This document shows positions 27,415 to 37,625 of a stretch of 64,000 nucleotides of DNA, in pieces. The notes below the pieces were generated by a model, which was not told where the DNA came from, did not search any database, and worked only from the letters and a program-made list of their open reading frames with translations. The stretch lies in assembly GCF_003122385.1 (NCBI RefSeq), contig NZ_CP029255.1:2356001-2420000 (forward strand), given 5' to 3'. How positions within the stretch are numbered: position 1 is the first letter of the stretch; each line of letters starts with the position of its first letter. The translations under genes were made by a program, and so were the position numbers. Source of the DNA: Flavobacterium crocinum. Lineage in GTDB: Bacteria > Bacteroidota > Bacteroidia > Flavobacteriales > Flavobacteriaceae.

Positions 27415-29046
27415 ATGAAAACAAGAAAAATATTTTATACGGCTCTAATCATTGCATTGCCATTTGTTTATACCAGTTGCAGCGATATTTTAGATGTTGA
27501 ACCAAACGATAGAATTACCAAAGAAAATTTCTATAAAAGTGAATCTGATTTTCAGGCCGCAACAGGACCATTGTATAATGTGGTGTGGTTTGATTTTAAT
27601 GATAAATTCTATTATGGATTAGGAGATGGACGTTCTGCGAATATGTATGCTCCTTTCTCAGATTATGTATATCCGTTTACCGATTTAACAGAAACGGGAT
27701 TAACCGGACCGTTGGTTTCTGCCTGGGGATCTTTGTATAATGTAGTACAACAATCTAATAACGTAATTATTGGAATCTCCGGAAGTCCGTTAAACGATGC
27801 TATTAAAAACAGATATATGGCAGAAGCTCGTTTTATGAGAGGAACGGCATACTGGTATTTGGCTTCATTATGGGGGGATGTTATTATTTCAACAGATCCA
27901 AGCGCATTAGTAAAAAATCCAATTGTCAACAAAAATCCATTAAAAGATGTTTATGAATTTGCAATTCGTGATTTAGAATTTGCAGCTAAATATCTTCCCG
28001 AAACTGCAGGACAGTCTGGCCGTTTAACAAGATACAGCGCATTTGGAATGCTTTCCCGAGTTTATTTATCATTTTCAGGAGTTAGCGATAATCCGAACAG
28101 TGGAACACGCAGTCAGGAATATCTTGATTTAGCAAAGAAAGCTGCTGAAAAAGTAATAAGTTCAGGTCCTTACAGCCTGATGGCAAATTATGAAGATTTA
28201 TTCATGATTGAGAATAATAACAATTCAGAGTCTATGTTTGCTCTTCAATGGGTTCCAAACGGAGTTTATGGAGTAAATAATACACAGCAGGCCTATTTTG
28301 CCTTAGGCTCTGATATTACCGGAGACGATGCTGCCTGGGGTTACTGGACAAGAGCATCGTATGATGTTTTAAAAGAATACGAATCAAAAGATCTTCGCCG
28401 AAGAGCTACATGGATGGCTGATGATGATTTTTATCCAGAAATTAATAAATCCAACGGTGGCTATACAGTAAATCACAGCAAAGAATTTGTGAACATAAAA
28501 AAAGGAGTTGTGGGGTCTACTAAAGACAATTCGAAAATTACCCGTATGAATTCTGCTTTGAATACCAATATGTTGCGTTTGGCCGAAGTTTATCTAAATT
28601 ATGCAGAAGCTGCCTTAGGAAACAATACTTCTACTTCTGATGCGATGGCTTTAGAGGGCGTAAACAAATTACGAACACGTGCAGGTCTTACGCCAAAAAC
28701 AACTTTAACTTATGCAGATATTATACACGAAAGAAGAGTAGAATTGGCTATGGAAGGTCAATACTGGTATGATTTGGTAAGAAGAGCGTATTACAAACAG
28801 CAGGAAGTGATTAATTATATAACAGGACAAGACAGAGGTACAGTTCAGCCTATTCTTTATGATGCTGCAACGAATACAGTTTCCATAGACCCAGCAAGAA
28901 GCAGCAGTCCACGTGCCATTGGTGTTATCGATGCGACAATTTTCCTTCTTCCTTATCCAGAATCTGAGTTAGTTCAGAATCCGTTGTTGAGAGAAAATCC
29001 AGTTCCGTATCAGTTTACGGAAGAGAAAATTAAAGACTTATTCTAG
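27415..29046 (+). CDS. susD: SusD/RagB surface lipoprotein, xylan locus
   Basis: The 543-residue lipoprotein (SCSDIL, Cys22) is the lid of the SusC channel and binds the incoming oligosaccharide. TPR-like helices fill the N-terminal half, with the family signature [20 protein letters not shown], and [14 protein letters not shown] and [19 protein letters not shown] in the C-terminal half. It starts 13 bases after susC. The partner transporter and the following genes point to xylan fragments as ligand. Confidence 0.96.
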   Translation: MKTRKIFYTALIIALPFVYTSCSDILDVEPNDRITKENFYKSESDFQAATGPLYNVVWFDFNDKFYYGLGDGRSANMYAPFSDYVYPFTDLTETGLTGPLVSAWGSLYNVVQQSNNVIIGISGSPLNDAIKNRYMAEARFMRGTAYWYLASLWGDVIISTDPSALVKNPIVNKNPLKDVYEFAIRDLEFAAKYLPETAGQSGRLTRYSAFGMLSRVYLSFSGVSDNPNSGTRSQEYLDLAKKAAEKVISSGPYSLMANYEDLFMIENNNNSESMFALQWVPNGVYGVNNTQQAYFALGSDITGDDAAWGYWTRASYDVLKEYESKDLRRRATWMADDDFYPEINKSNGGYTVNHSKEFVNIKKGVVGSTKDNSKITRMNSALNTNMLRLAEVYLNYAEAALGNNTSTSDAMALEGVNKLRTRAGLTPKTTLTYADIIHERRVELAMEGQYWYDLVRRAYYKQQEVINYITGQDRGTVQPILYDAATNTVSIDPARSSSPRAIGVIDATIFLLPYPESELVQNPLLRENPVPYQFTEEKIKDLF

Positions 29047-29077
29047 TTTCAGAACTAAAAAATTAAAAGATATAAAT

Positions 29078-30442
29078 ATGAAATATATTTTAAACAAAAA
29101 GTATTGGGCTTCCATCGCATTACTTGGAATGATGTTTTTCGGCATGTTGTTTACATCATGTGACAATAACGATTCTCAAGGAGGCTCGATGACAATAACG
29201 AGAGTGTTTTTAGAAGATATAAATTCAACTGTGCCGGACAGAGAAGTAAGCTTTGCTCGTTTGGGTCAGCTCTTACGTATTGAAGGTTCTGGTTTTTCAG
29301 GTTTGAGAAAGGTTTATATTAACGGATATTCAACTTATTTTAATGTAGTTTTTGTATCCGATAATTCTATGCTGGTAAGTGTATCAGCAGATACTCCAAT
29401 TTCAGACGCAGATCCTTCAGTAAGAAATACAATTCGTTTTGTAAACGATTCTCATGAAGTAATATTTCCTTTTCAGATTCGTGCAGGAAAACCAGTAATT
29501 TCTAGTATTTCTAACACGATGCCAAATCCAGGTGAAACAATTAGTGTGGCTGGAGCTGGTTTAACAGAAGTAAGTAAAGTAGTTTTTCCAGGAAATGTTG
29601 AAGTGACTTCTGGAATTACTTCAGATGAAGATGGTGAATTATTTACAGTTGTTGTTCCAAGTGGTATTTCAGATTTAGGAGGTTCAATTTATGCAGAAAC
29701 ATCAAACGGAGGAGTTTATTCTCCAGCTTATTTTAATTTCAAAAAAGGAATATTGCTAAATTTTGACGGACAAGGTTCTCATGGATACTGGGGAACTTCA
29801 ACCAGTATGATTCAGCCGGCAGATTTAGAATCAGCTGCTATTGGAACAGGAAATACTTCTCAGGGAAAATATGTACCTCATCGTCCGGCTCGTATTGCTT
29901 CTTTTGATGCTGCAAAAAATCGTTGTTCAGAAGTTTGGACAGCAGGAAATGGAGTAGACAACTGGAGAGCACAATTAACACCTTATATTCCGGCAACGAC
30001 ACCTTTGGATAAAGTTGCATTTCAATTTGATATTTTAGTTCCAGAAATTTGGGCTCAGTCAGGTTTCTTGAAAATCTGTATGATTAATAATTTTAACGGT
30101 GGAGAATGGGCTGGAGCTTGTTACAACTATGTTCCTTGGATTGTAGATGGAAAAGCAGTAGGCGTACAAACAACGAGATGGATTACTGTTACAATTCCAT
30201 TAAATAAGTTCTACGCGTGGTCTAAAGAAGCCTTTACTTTCGAAACGGTTTTAGCTTATCGTGAAGCGGCGACCTATCAAAACTTTGGAATTTATTTCGA
30301 AAATTCTGATGTAAAACTATCCAATGTTACAGGAAATGCCAGTGAAGTAGAATTCCCATCAAAAGCAACTTCAGTAAAAGTGTACACAGATAACTGGAGA
30401 ATTGTACCATTAGATACACCAGTTTACAATGATTTTAACTAA
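29078..30442 (+). CDS. Surface glycan-binding lipoprotein with IPT/TIG domains
   Basis: The 454-residue lipoprotein (FTSCDNN) lies in the SGBP position directly after SusD. Residues 40-220 hold two immunoglobulin-like IPT/TIG repeats (the second around [20 protein letters not shown]), which act as spacers. The C-terminal 230 residues are a beta-rich domain starting near [16 protein letters not shown], likely the glycan-binding end. Such proteins hold polysaccharide at the surface for the GH10 enzyme. No catalytic motifs are present. The last bases overlap an alternative upstream start of the next frame. Confidence 0.88.
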   Translation: MKYILNKKYWASIALLGMMFFGMLFTSCDNNDSQGGSMTITRVFLEDINSTVPDREVSFARLGQLLRIEGSGFSGLRKVYINGYSTYFNVVFVSDNSMLVSVSADTPISDADPSVRNTIRFVNDSHEVIFPFQIRAGKPVISSISNTMPNPGETISVAGAGLTEVSKVVFPGNVEVTSGITSDEDGELFTVVVPSGISDLGGSIYAETSNGGVYSPAYFNFKKGILLNFDGQGSHGYWGTSTSMIQPADLESAAIGTGNTSQGKYVPHRPARIASFDAAKNRCSEVWTAGNGVDNWRAQLTPYIPATTPLDKVAFQFDILVPEIWAQSGFLKICMINNFNGGEWAGACYNYVPWIVDGKAVGVQTTRWITVTIPLNKFYAWSKEAFTFETVLAYREAATYQNFGIYFENSDVKLSNVTGNASEVEFPSKATSVKVYTDNWRIVPLDTPVYNDFN

Positions 30443-30455
30443 CAAAAACCACAAA

Positions 30456-32663
30456 ATGAAATCTAAATATATCATACCAATAATCGCTTCATCGCTAATG
30501 ATTTTATCATCATGTGATGATAATTTGATGGAGTGGGGAAAAGACCCGGAACACGGAGCAGTAACAGGAGCTGAACTTCCATTAGCTTTAGTAGAAAAAA
30601 TCAGCCGTTATGAACCATTAAAAAACTATTCCGATTTTCCTTTAGGAAACGGAATCGGAATTAGTTTATACATGAGCGATGCTGCCTATAGAAAAATTGT
30701 AAATGAAAATTTTGACGAAGTTACACCAGGTTATGAAATGAAACACGGTGCGATGGTAAACTCAAAAGGAGAGATAAATTTTACCAATGTAGATGCCTTT
30801 ATAGCGGCCACAAAAAGCGCAGGATTAAGTGTTTTTGGTCATACTTTAATCTGGCATTCGAACCAAAATGCAAGTTATTTAAATGGTATTATTGCCCCAA
30901 CCGTAATTCCGGGTTCAAGCGGAACAAATATTCTGGATTTAGCATCGATTAAAGATGGTTCCTTTACGGGCTGGGCAAGAAATAATCCAGGAAAAGGAAT
31001 TACAACCGTTGCTAATTCAGGTTTAACTAGTACATCAGCAGCAATTCAGCTGGCATCTAGTGCTTCATCTTCTGCAGCTTACAGTTTGCAGTTGACATCA
31101 CCAAATGTGCCAATTGTGACAGGACATAATTACGAGATTTCATTTTATATCAAATCTGATGTTGCAGGTAAAGGACGTATTTCATTTAATACTTCTTTAA
31201 CCAATCAATATCCATATAAAGACTGGTTCGCAACTGGTGGTAGCTGGACAGAAGCTTTTGCAACAACATCTTCGTGGCAGCAGGTAAAAATTAAATTAGC
31301 TCCGGGCGATTTTAAAGCAGGAAGTACTACTTTTCAATTTAATTTAGATTTAGGATATCTTCCAAACGTAACCTATTTAATTGATGCAAATACTCTTGCA
31401 GTTGTGGATCTTGATGCCGCTACAGGACCTGTTAATTTAGTTTCTAACGGAAATTTCAATTCTGGAATCACCGGATGGACTAAAGCTAATGGAGCCGCAG
31501 ATGCTTTAAGTGCAGGAACAGGAGCTTCAAATGTTTATGAGGGAAGCGGATCAATGAAAGTAGTAAACGCAACATCTGATGCTTCAAACCAATGGAAAAC
31601 TCAGATCCAGACTACTTTTACTTCAGCATTGGTAGCAGGAAAAAGCTATACTATTTCTTATATGATTCGATCTGAAGCTAATGGATCTGTAAGATGTTCT
31701 ACTACACCATCATCATTAGCAAGTTATCAGGGAGATCAGACAACTACTACTACATGGAAACAAATAGAATGGAAAATCACGGCGAAAGGTGGTGAAACAG
31801 GTTTTGGTTTTGATTTAGGAGGGGCTGCAGGAACTTATTATATCGACAATGTTTTAGTTACGGATGGATCCTCTTCAGGAAGTGGACCTACTGCACCAGT
31901 TACAATTGACAAAACAGATGCTGAGAAAACCAAAATTATTGGCGATGCCATGACCGATTGGATTTCTAAAATGATGACACATTACAAAACAAGTGTTTTC
32001 TCCTGGGATGTTGTAAATGAACCAATGAAAGAAGACGGAACTTTAAGAAATGGAAGTGAAGGCGATACAGCTTCAGATTATTTCTCTTGGGTGAAATATC
32101 TTGGAAAAGATTATGCTGTAAAAGCATTCAAATTGGCTCGTCAATACGGAAATGCGACTGATAAACTTTTCATTAACGATTACAATTTAGAATCCAGATT
32201 AGATAAATGTGATGGATTAATCGAATACGTAAAATATATCGAAAGCCAGGGAGCTAAGGTTGATGGAATTGGTACACAAATGCACATTGGTTTAACAACA
32301 GATAAAGATAAAATTGTTCAGATGTTCCAAAAATTGGCTGCATCAGGAAAATTGATTAAAATTTCTGAATTAGACGTAAGGTTAGGAACTGCAACACCAA
32401 CTGTAGCACAACAAGCTTCGCAGGCAGAAATGTATCAATACGTAATCGATATGTATAAAAAATACATTCCTGCAGCACAGCAATACGGAATCACGATTTG
32501 GGGTGTTTCTGATAATGCTAAAGAGCACGAATACTGGCTTCCAAATGAATCTCCAAACCTTTGGGATGCCAATTACGTTCGTAAACATGCATATAAAGGA
32601 GCTGCTGATGGTCTTGCTGGAAAAGACGTAAGTAAAGATTTTTCAGGAGAATTAGTTAAGTAA
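30456..32663 (+). CDS. Surface GH10 xylanase interrupted by two CBM-like modules
   Basis: The 735-residue lipoprotein (LSSCDDN) is a GH10 endo-xylanase in two pieces. The N-terminal part of the barrel runs to about residue 145 (HTLIWHSNQNASYLN). Two beta-sandwich modules of the CBM4/9 or CBM22 type follow (about 160-325 and 330-475; the second begins NLVSNGNFNSGITGW). The barrel then resumes with the acid/base Glu522 (WDVVNEPM) and nucleophile Glu638 (ISELDVRLG). This split layout is known in Bacteroidota xylan loci and marks the outer-surface enzyme that first cuts polymer. Start: ATG 30456 gives the lipoprotein signal directly; an in-frame ATG at 30429 overlaps the previous gene. Confidence 0.95.
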   Translation: MKSKYIIPIIASSLMILSSCDDNLMEWGKDPEHGAVTGAELPLALVEKISRYEPLKNYSDFPLGNGIGISLYMSDAAYRKIVNENFDEVTPGYEMKHGAMVNSKGEINFTNVDAFIAATKSAGLSVFGHTLIWHSNQNASYLNGIIAPTVIPGSSGTNILDLASIKDGSFTGWARNNPGKGITTVANSGLTSTSAAIQLASSASSSAAYSLQLTSPNVPIVTGHNYEISFYIKSDVAGKGRISFNTSLTNQYPYKDWFATGGSWTEAFATTSSWQQVKIKLAPGDFKAGSTTFQFNLDLGYLPNVTYLIDANTLAVVDLDAATGPVNLVSNGNFNSGITGWTKANGAADALSAGTGASNVYEGSGSMKVVNATSDASNQWKTQIQTTFTSALVAGKSYTISYMIRSEANGSVRCSTTPSSLASYQGDQTTTTTWKQIEWKITAKGGETGFGFDLGGAAGTYYIDNVLVTDGSSSGSGPTAPVTIDKTDAEKTKIIGDAMTDWISKMMTHYKTSVFSWDVVNEPMKEDGTLRNGSEGDTASDYFSWVKYLGKDYAVKAFKLARQYGNATDKLFINDYNLESRLDKCDGLIEYVKYIESQGAKVDGIGTQMHIGLTTDKDKIVQMFQKLAASGKLIKISELDVRLGTATPTVAQQASQAEMYQYVIDMYKKYIPAAQQYGITIWGVSDNAKEHEYWLPNESPNLWDANYVRKHAYKGAADGLAGKDVSKDFSGELVK

Positions 32664-32679
32664 TTTTTAAGTTAGTTTT

Positions 32680-32742
32680 AATCCATAATGTGAACCGTAA
32701 AAAGTTTATATTATGGATTATTTATTTTTTAATTTTTTAAAA
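32680..32742 (+). terminator. Terminator after the surface GH10 gene
   Basis: AATCCATAAT (32680-32689) pairs with ATTATGGATT (32710-32719) and is followed by a long T-rich run. It lies directly before the GH35 start, which therefore may be served by read-through or its own promoter. Confidence 0.65.
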
Positions 32743-32750
32743 GAATTAGA

Positions 32751-34376
32751 ATGTTCCAATTTTCCCAAAATACAGCTCTGATACTATTTTTTGTTCTCAC
32801 ACAATTTGGTTTTTCTCAAGAGAAAATACCTCATCTGCAGCAAAAAGGAAATAAAACGCAGCTCATTGTCAATAATAAACCTTTTATAATACGAGGTGGA
32901 GAATTAGGGAATTCTTCTGCCACGAGTATGGAAAGCATGGAAACCATTTGGCCCAAATTGGTTGATATGAATCTCAACACTGTTTTAACACCAATATATT
33001 GGGAACTTATAGAACCAGAAGAAGGGAAATTTGATTTTGCTTTGGTTGATGATCTGATTTTGAGAGCCAGAAAAGAAAATTTAAAATTGGTCTTCTTGTG
33101 GTTTGGATCATGGAAAAACAGTATGTCGAGTCATGCGCCAGCTTGGGTAAAATTAAACCAGAAAAAATATCCTAGAGTTAAAGATGATAAAGATAAAAGT
33201 CATGAAATTTTAACACCTTTCAGCGAAAATAATCTGCAAGCCGATTTGAATGCTTTCAAAAAATTAATGGCACACATTAAAGATTTCGACCAAAAAGAAC
33301 AAACCGTAATCATGATTCAGGTTGAGAACGAAATCGGAATGTTGCCAACGGCACGTGATTATCATTCTTTAGCCAATGAAGCTTTCAAAAAAGAAGTGCC
33401 AAAAGAATTGATTCAATATTTACAGAAAAACAAAGAAAAACTGGTTCCAGAATTTTTGGAAATCTGGAAGAAAAACGGATTCAAAACTGCTGGAAATTGG
33501 GAAGACATTTTTGGAAAAGGATTGCACACAGATGAAATTTTTATGGCCTGGTATTTTTCAAAATTCACCAATACAGTTGCCAAAGCAGGAAAAGACGTTT
33601 ACCAAATTCCGATGTTTGTCAATGCAGCTCTGAACGCACCTGAGAAAAAACCGGGACAATATCCAAGCGCTGGACCACTTCCACACATAATGGACGTTTG
33701 GAAAGCTGCAGGAAATGCAATTGATTTTCTAGCCCCCGATTTTTATAATCCGTCTTTCAAACAATGGAACGATTTATTTACCAGACAAGGCGATCCGTTA
33801 TTTATTCCCGAGCATCGTTTTGATGAAACTGCTCCTTTTAAAGGATTATATGCAATCGGACATTATGAAGCGATTGGTTTTTCACCATTTTCTATAGAAT
33901 CAGTTGCCGATGCGAAAAAAGAGCCTTTAGGAAAAATATATGATTTGGTACAACAATTAACTCCAACGATTGAAGCGTATAAAGGACAGGGAAAAATAGA
34001 TGGTGTTTTATTAGACAAGGAAAATAATACGCAGATAATTAAAAAAGGAGATTATGAATTCACCTTTAAGCATGATTATACCCTAAATTGGTCTGATGGA
34101 GCAAAAGCTGAGGTTTGGCCAACGTCAAGTGCCATTATTATTGAAATTGCAAAAGACGAATTTTATATTTCGGGCTCGGGAATTGTGGTCACTTTTAAAT
34201 CTTTAAAAGAAAATCTAAACGCTGGAATTCTAAAAACCGATCAGGGAAAATTTGAAAATGAAAAATGGAAAACCATCAGGCATTTTAACGGAGATCAAAC
34301 GCATCAGGGCAGACACTTGAGAATTTCTGTAGGCGATTACGAAATCCAGAAAATAAAATTATATACATATGAATGA
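32751..34376 (+). CDS. Secreted GH35 enzyme with DUF5597-like C-terminus
   Basis: The 541-residue protein has a signal peptide (ends near GFSQ) and a GH35 TIM barrel. The opening VNNKPFIIRGGELGNSSA, the acid/base Glu194 (QVENEIG) and nucleophile Glu354 (FIPEHRFD) are intact. The C-terminal 150 residues match the DUF5597-type region often attached to this branch. Characterised GH35 are beta-galactosidases, but this branch is found in plant-polymer loci of several kinds and its substrate here may be a galactose or another side chain of xylan. It lies between the SusCD operon and the esterase gene. Confidence 0.85.
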   Translation: MFQFSQNTALILFFVLTQFGFSQEKIPHLQQKGNKTQLIVNNKPFIIRGGELGNSSATSMESMETIWPKLVDMNLNTVLTPIYWELIEPEEGKFDFALVDDLILRARKENLKLVFLWFGSWKNSMSSHAPAWVKLNQKKYPRVKDDKDKSHEILTPFSENNLQADLNAFKKLMAHIKDFDQKEQTVIMIQVENEIGMLPTARDYHSLANEAFKKEVPKELIQYLQKNKEKLVPEFLEIWKKNGFKTAGNWEDIFGKGLHTDEIFMAWYFSKFTNTVAKAGKDVYQIPMFVNAALNAPEKKPGQYPSAGPLPHIMDVWKAAGNAIDFLAPDFYNPSFKQWNDLFTRQGDPLFIPEHRFDETAPFKGLYAIGHYEAIGFSPFSIESVADAKKEPLGKIYDLVQQLTPTIEAYKGQGKIDGVLLDKENNTQIIKKGDYEFTFKHDYTLNWSDGAKAEVWPTSSAIIIEIAKDEFYISGSGIVVTFKSLKENLNAGILKTDQGKFENEKWKTIRHFNGDQTHQGRHLRISVGDYEIQKIKLYTYE

Positions 34377-34385
34377 TTTTTTTTA

Positions 34386-34514
34386 GCCACGAATTCACGA
34401 ATTTATCTAATTCTTTCTTTGCGTTTTAATTATCTTCAATTACACAAATTAATTTGAGTAATTGAATTAATCTTAGGCGAAGATTTTTAATAAAAAAATT
34501 CGTGAATTCGTGGC
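34386..34514. repeat. Inverted repeat between GH35 and esterase genes
   Basis: GCCACGAATTCACGAATTT (34386-34404) and its exact complement (34496-34514) form 19-bp arms around about 90 AT-rich bases. It is another large hairpin of the type that fills spacers in this locus. Confidence 0.85.
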
Positions 34515-34550
34515 AAAAAAAAAAAATCGCAACAAGAAAGACTAAATAGC

Positions 34551-36461
34551 ATGAAAAAAATAATACTACTTACATTTCTAATATCTTTTGGAATCAATGC
34601 GCAGATAAAATTGCCACGATTAATAAGCGACGGAATGATTTTACAACGCGATACCAAGACCAATATTTGGGGCTGGGCGTCTGCGAATGAAAATATAGAA
34701 CTGGATTTTAAAGGAAAAAAATACAAAACCATTACTGCTGAAGACGGAAAATGGACAATCCAGCTTCCATCGCAAAAAGCAGGAGGTCCGTATGAAATGA
34801 CCTTAAAAGGAAATAATACTGTAGTCCTTAAAAATATTCTTTTTGGAGATGTCTGGCTATGTTCAGGACAATCTAATATGGAACTTTCGATGGACAGACT
34901 GAAAGACAAATACAAAGAAGTAATAGCTAAATCTGAGAATTCGAAAATCAGACAATTTTTAGTTCCGGACGAATATTACTTCGAAAAAGAAAGAAACGAT
35001 TTTTCTTCGGGTTCGTGGGTTGAAGCAAATCCGCAGAACGTTTTACAGTTTACGGGAGTTGGTTATTTTTTTGCTTTAGAAATTTATGAAAAATACAAAG
35101 TCCCAATCGGATTAATCAATAGCGCTTTGGGCGGTTCTCCTGCAGAATCTTGGATCAATGAAGAGGGAATTAAAAAGTTTCCGGAATATTATCAGGAATT
35201 TTTAAAATTCAAAGATGGGAAACTGGAAAAAGAAATTGATGCAAACGACCGAAAAGTAAGTTCAGATTGGTACAAATTATTAAATGAAACCGATCTTGGA
35301 TTAAAAAATAAATGGAGAAATTCACTTGTTATCTCCGATTGGAAAACAATGAACATTCCAGGTTATTGGGCGGATGGAGAATTAGGAAATACAAATGGTT
35401 CGGTTTGGTTTAAAAAGCAATTTACTTTAGATAAAATTAAAGAAAGTCAGGCGAAAATTATTTTAGGAAGAATTGTCGATGCCGATTCAGTTTTTGTAAA
35501 CGGAAATTTTGTTGGAACCACTTCATACCAATATCCGCCTCGAATTTATTCTTTCAATGCAAATATTTTAAAAGAAGGAAAAAATGAAATTACCATTCGT
35601 GTGATCAATAATTCAGGAAGAGGAGGTTTTGTAACCGATAAACCATACGAATTAATCATTGGCGATAAAACCATTGATTTAAAAGGAAGCTGGAATTATA
35701 AATTAGGATCAAAAATGCAACCGCTTCCGGGACAAACTTTCGTGCGCTGGAAACCAGTCGGACTTTATAATGCTATGATTGCACCAATTAAGAATTATCC
35801 GCTCAAAGGAGTTTTGTGGTATCAGGGCGAAGCCAATACTAGAAAACCAATGGAATATACTGTTTTAATGGAAACTTTAATAAACACCTGGCGTACAGAA
35901 TTCAAACAGGAAAAACTTCCTTTTCTGCTTGTTCAGTTACCTAATTTTATGGAATCAAAACCAGAACCTACAGAAAGCAATTGGGCAGTTTTAAGACAAC
36001 AGCAAAGTGGCGTTCTGGAAGTCCCAAATACAGGGATGGCGGTGGCTATTGATTTAGGAGAATGGAATGATATTCACCCTTTAAACAAATTGGATGTAGG
36101 AAAACGATTGGCATTACAAGCTGAAAAATTAGTTTATGGAGAAAAGAAATTAATTGCATCCGGTCCTGTTTTTAAATCATTAGAGAAAAAAGAAGAACAG
36201 CTTATTTTGAGTTTCGATACTATTGGAACAGGTTTGATAAGTAAAGGAGGGGATACTTTAAATGGTTTTGCAATTGCCGGTGCCGATGGAAAGTTTGTTT
36301 GGGCAAAAGCGACGATTGAAGGTGATAAAGTTATAGTTTGGAATAATGATATTCAGAATCCCGTAAAAGTGCGTTACGCGTGGGCCGATAATCCTTCAAA
36401 TGCTAATTTGTTCAATAAAGAAGATTTACCTGCTTCGCCTTTTGAAGCGGGATTGAATTAA
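34551..36461 (+). CDS. Sialate-O-acetylesterase-type carbohydrate esterase, probable xylan deacetylase
   Basis: The 636-residue protein has a signal peptide (ends near INAQ) and an SGNH-type esterase fold. Ser108 (CSGQSNMELS) is the nucleophile, and Asp507 and His509 (NDIHPL) complete the triad; WYQGEAN is the family's oxyanion block. A galactose-binding-like beta-sandwich of the GH2 N-terminal type is inserted in the middle (about 255-395). Members remove acetyl groups from sugars. In a glucuronoxylan locus the likely substrate is acetylated xylan fragments; the name sialate reflects the family only. Confidence 0.88.
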   Translation: MKKIILLTFLISFGINAQIKLPRLISDGMILQRDTKTNIWGWASANENIELDFKGKKYKTITAEDGKWTIQLPSQKAGGPYEMTLKGNNTVVLKNILFGDVWLCSGQSNMELSMDRLKDKYKEVIAKSENSKIRQFLVPDEYYFEKERNDFSSGSWVEANPQNVLQFTGVGYFFALEIYEKYKVPIGLINSALGGSPAESWINEEGIKKFPEYYQEFLKFKDGKLEKEIDANDRKVSSDWYKLLNETDLGLKNKWRNSLVISDWKTMNIPGYWADGELGNTNGSVWFKKQFTLDKIKESQAKIILGRIVDADSVFVNGNFVGTTSYQYPPRIYSFNANILKEGKNEITIRVINNSGRGGFVTDKPYELIIGDKTIDLKGSWNYKLGSKMQPLPGQTFVRWKPVGLYNAMIAPIKNYPLKGVLWYQGEANTRKPMEYTVLMETLINTWRTEFKQEKLPFLLVQLPNFMESKPEPTESNWAVLRQQQSGVLEVPNTGMAVAIDLGEWNDIHPLNKLDVGKRLALQAEKLVYGEKKLIASGPVFKSLEKKEEQLILSFDTIGTGLISKGGDTLNGFAIAGADGKFVWAKATIEGDKVIVWNNDIQNPVKVRYAWADNPSNANLFNKEDLPASPFEAGLN

Positions 36462-36477
36462 TTTTTTACATCTTTTT

Positions 36478-36613
36478 TGTCATTTCGACGAAGGAGAAAT
36501 CACACTAGAAATTCCGCAAGTGATACACCCAATTTTGTCCTCCTGAGGGACGAAGGATCTTCGTTGGTTACTTACGAAACGAAGCTACTTGCGAAGATTC
36601 TTCCTTCGTCAAG
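36478..36613. repeat. Degenerate long inverted repeat, copy 3
   Basis: It starts like copy 1 (TTTGTCATTTCGACGAAGGA) and contains CACACTAGAAATTCCGC like copy 2, but the right arm is altered (CTTCCTTCGTCAAGAATGACAAA) and the middle is longer. It lies between the esterase gene and the convergent LysR gene. Confidence 0.75.
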
Positions 36614-36647
36614 AATGACAAATTTTATGGATATTGTATGTTAAAAC

Positions 36648-37523
36648 CTATTTCAAATTCTCCATCAGCATTTTCAAAAACGCCTTAACTGCTTTTTTCT
36701 CATACACTTCTTTCAGAGAAATCAGCATGGCGGTTCTCGTCATATTTTCTCCTTTTATCGGAATCGCATGAAGATCTTTTTCGTTTTCGATTGTTGTTTT
36801 CGTTAAAATTGTATGCCAGTTTCCTGTTTTAATCAGTTCTAGTAAAGTCGGAATATCATTGATTTCAATCGTGACCTTAGGATTGAGATTGTCTTTTTGA
36901 AAAGCTTTATTGATAAACTGCGTCGTACTGAAACCGCTAGACGGAAGTGCAAGTGGCAAAGTACTAACCTCATCGAGAGAAATACTTTTTTTATTGGTAA
37001 ATGGCGTTTCAACAGAAGTAACCAAAGCCATTGGCGATGTAAATAATGCTCTGTATTTAAAATGCGCTTCAGAAGCAATTTCTTCAAAAGTCAGAATCAC
37101 ATCGAGTTCAAAATGATTTAGTTTATGAATCAATTCCTGCGAAGTCCCAAAGACAATTTCGAATTGAATTTTTGGAAATTCAGAACTAAACAAAATCAAA
37201 GCTTTGGTAACCACATGACGTAAGGCGTAAGTAACACCGATAGCAATTTTCCCGGTTTCGAGATTATTCAGATCTTTTAAAAGTTCAAATCCGTCAGAAG
37301 CTTTATTGACAGACTGCTGGGCGTAAACCGAGAATAAATCTCCGGCTTCTGTAAGTGTAATTCGTTTTCCAATTCTATTAAAAAGTGGCACCTGCAATTC
37401 ATCTTCCAGTTGTTTAATTTGTTGCGATAAAGTGCTTTGACTGATATGAAGTGCTGTTGCAGCTTCGGTAAAATTCAGTAATTCTTTGGCTTTCAGGAAA
37501 TATTTAAGCTGTCGAAGTTCCAT
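36648..37523 (-). CDS. LysR-family transcriptional regulator
   Basis: The 291-residue protein begins with a LysR winged helix (MELRQLKYFLKAKELLNFTE, then AATALHISQSTLSQQIKQLE) and has a two-lobed effector-binding domain from about residue 90. It is divergent from the metallo-beta-lactamase-fold gene with a 102-base shared gap, the usual arrangement for a LysR protein and its target. It resembles the CynR/OxyR-length group but the effector is unknown. It is not obviously part of the xylan system. Confidence 0.93.
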   Translation of the reverse strand: MELRQLKYFLKAKELLNFTEAATALHISQSTLSQQIKQLEDELQVPLFNRIGKRITLTEAGDLFSVYAQQSVNKASDGFELLKDLNNLETGKIAIGVTYALRHVVTKALILFSSEFPKIQFEIVFGTSQELIHKLNHFELDVILTFEEIASEAHFKYRALFTSPMALVTSVETPFTNKKSISLDEVSTLPLALPSSGFSTTQFINKAFQKDNLNPKVTIEINDIPTLLELIKTGNWHTILTKTTIENEKDLHAIPIKGENMTRTAMLISLKEVYEKKAVKAFLKMLMENLK

Positions 37524-37625
37524 TTCTAAATCGGTTTTATCGATTGATTTTATCGAAAAATAAGGTTTTACAAATATAGAAATTCTTAAGAACTTTGTAA
37601 TGTTTCAAAATCAAAGCACAAGAAA

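Noticed and set aside
12441..36613. The long inverted repeats as insertion sequences
   Set aside because: They are about 100-140 bases with no transposase frame; at most non-autonomous repeats.
37524..37570. AATCGGTTTTATCGATTG in the LysR/hydrolase gap as another LacI-type operator
   Set aside because: The half sites do not form CAAYCGRTTG and the flanks do not match the six good copies.
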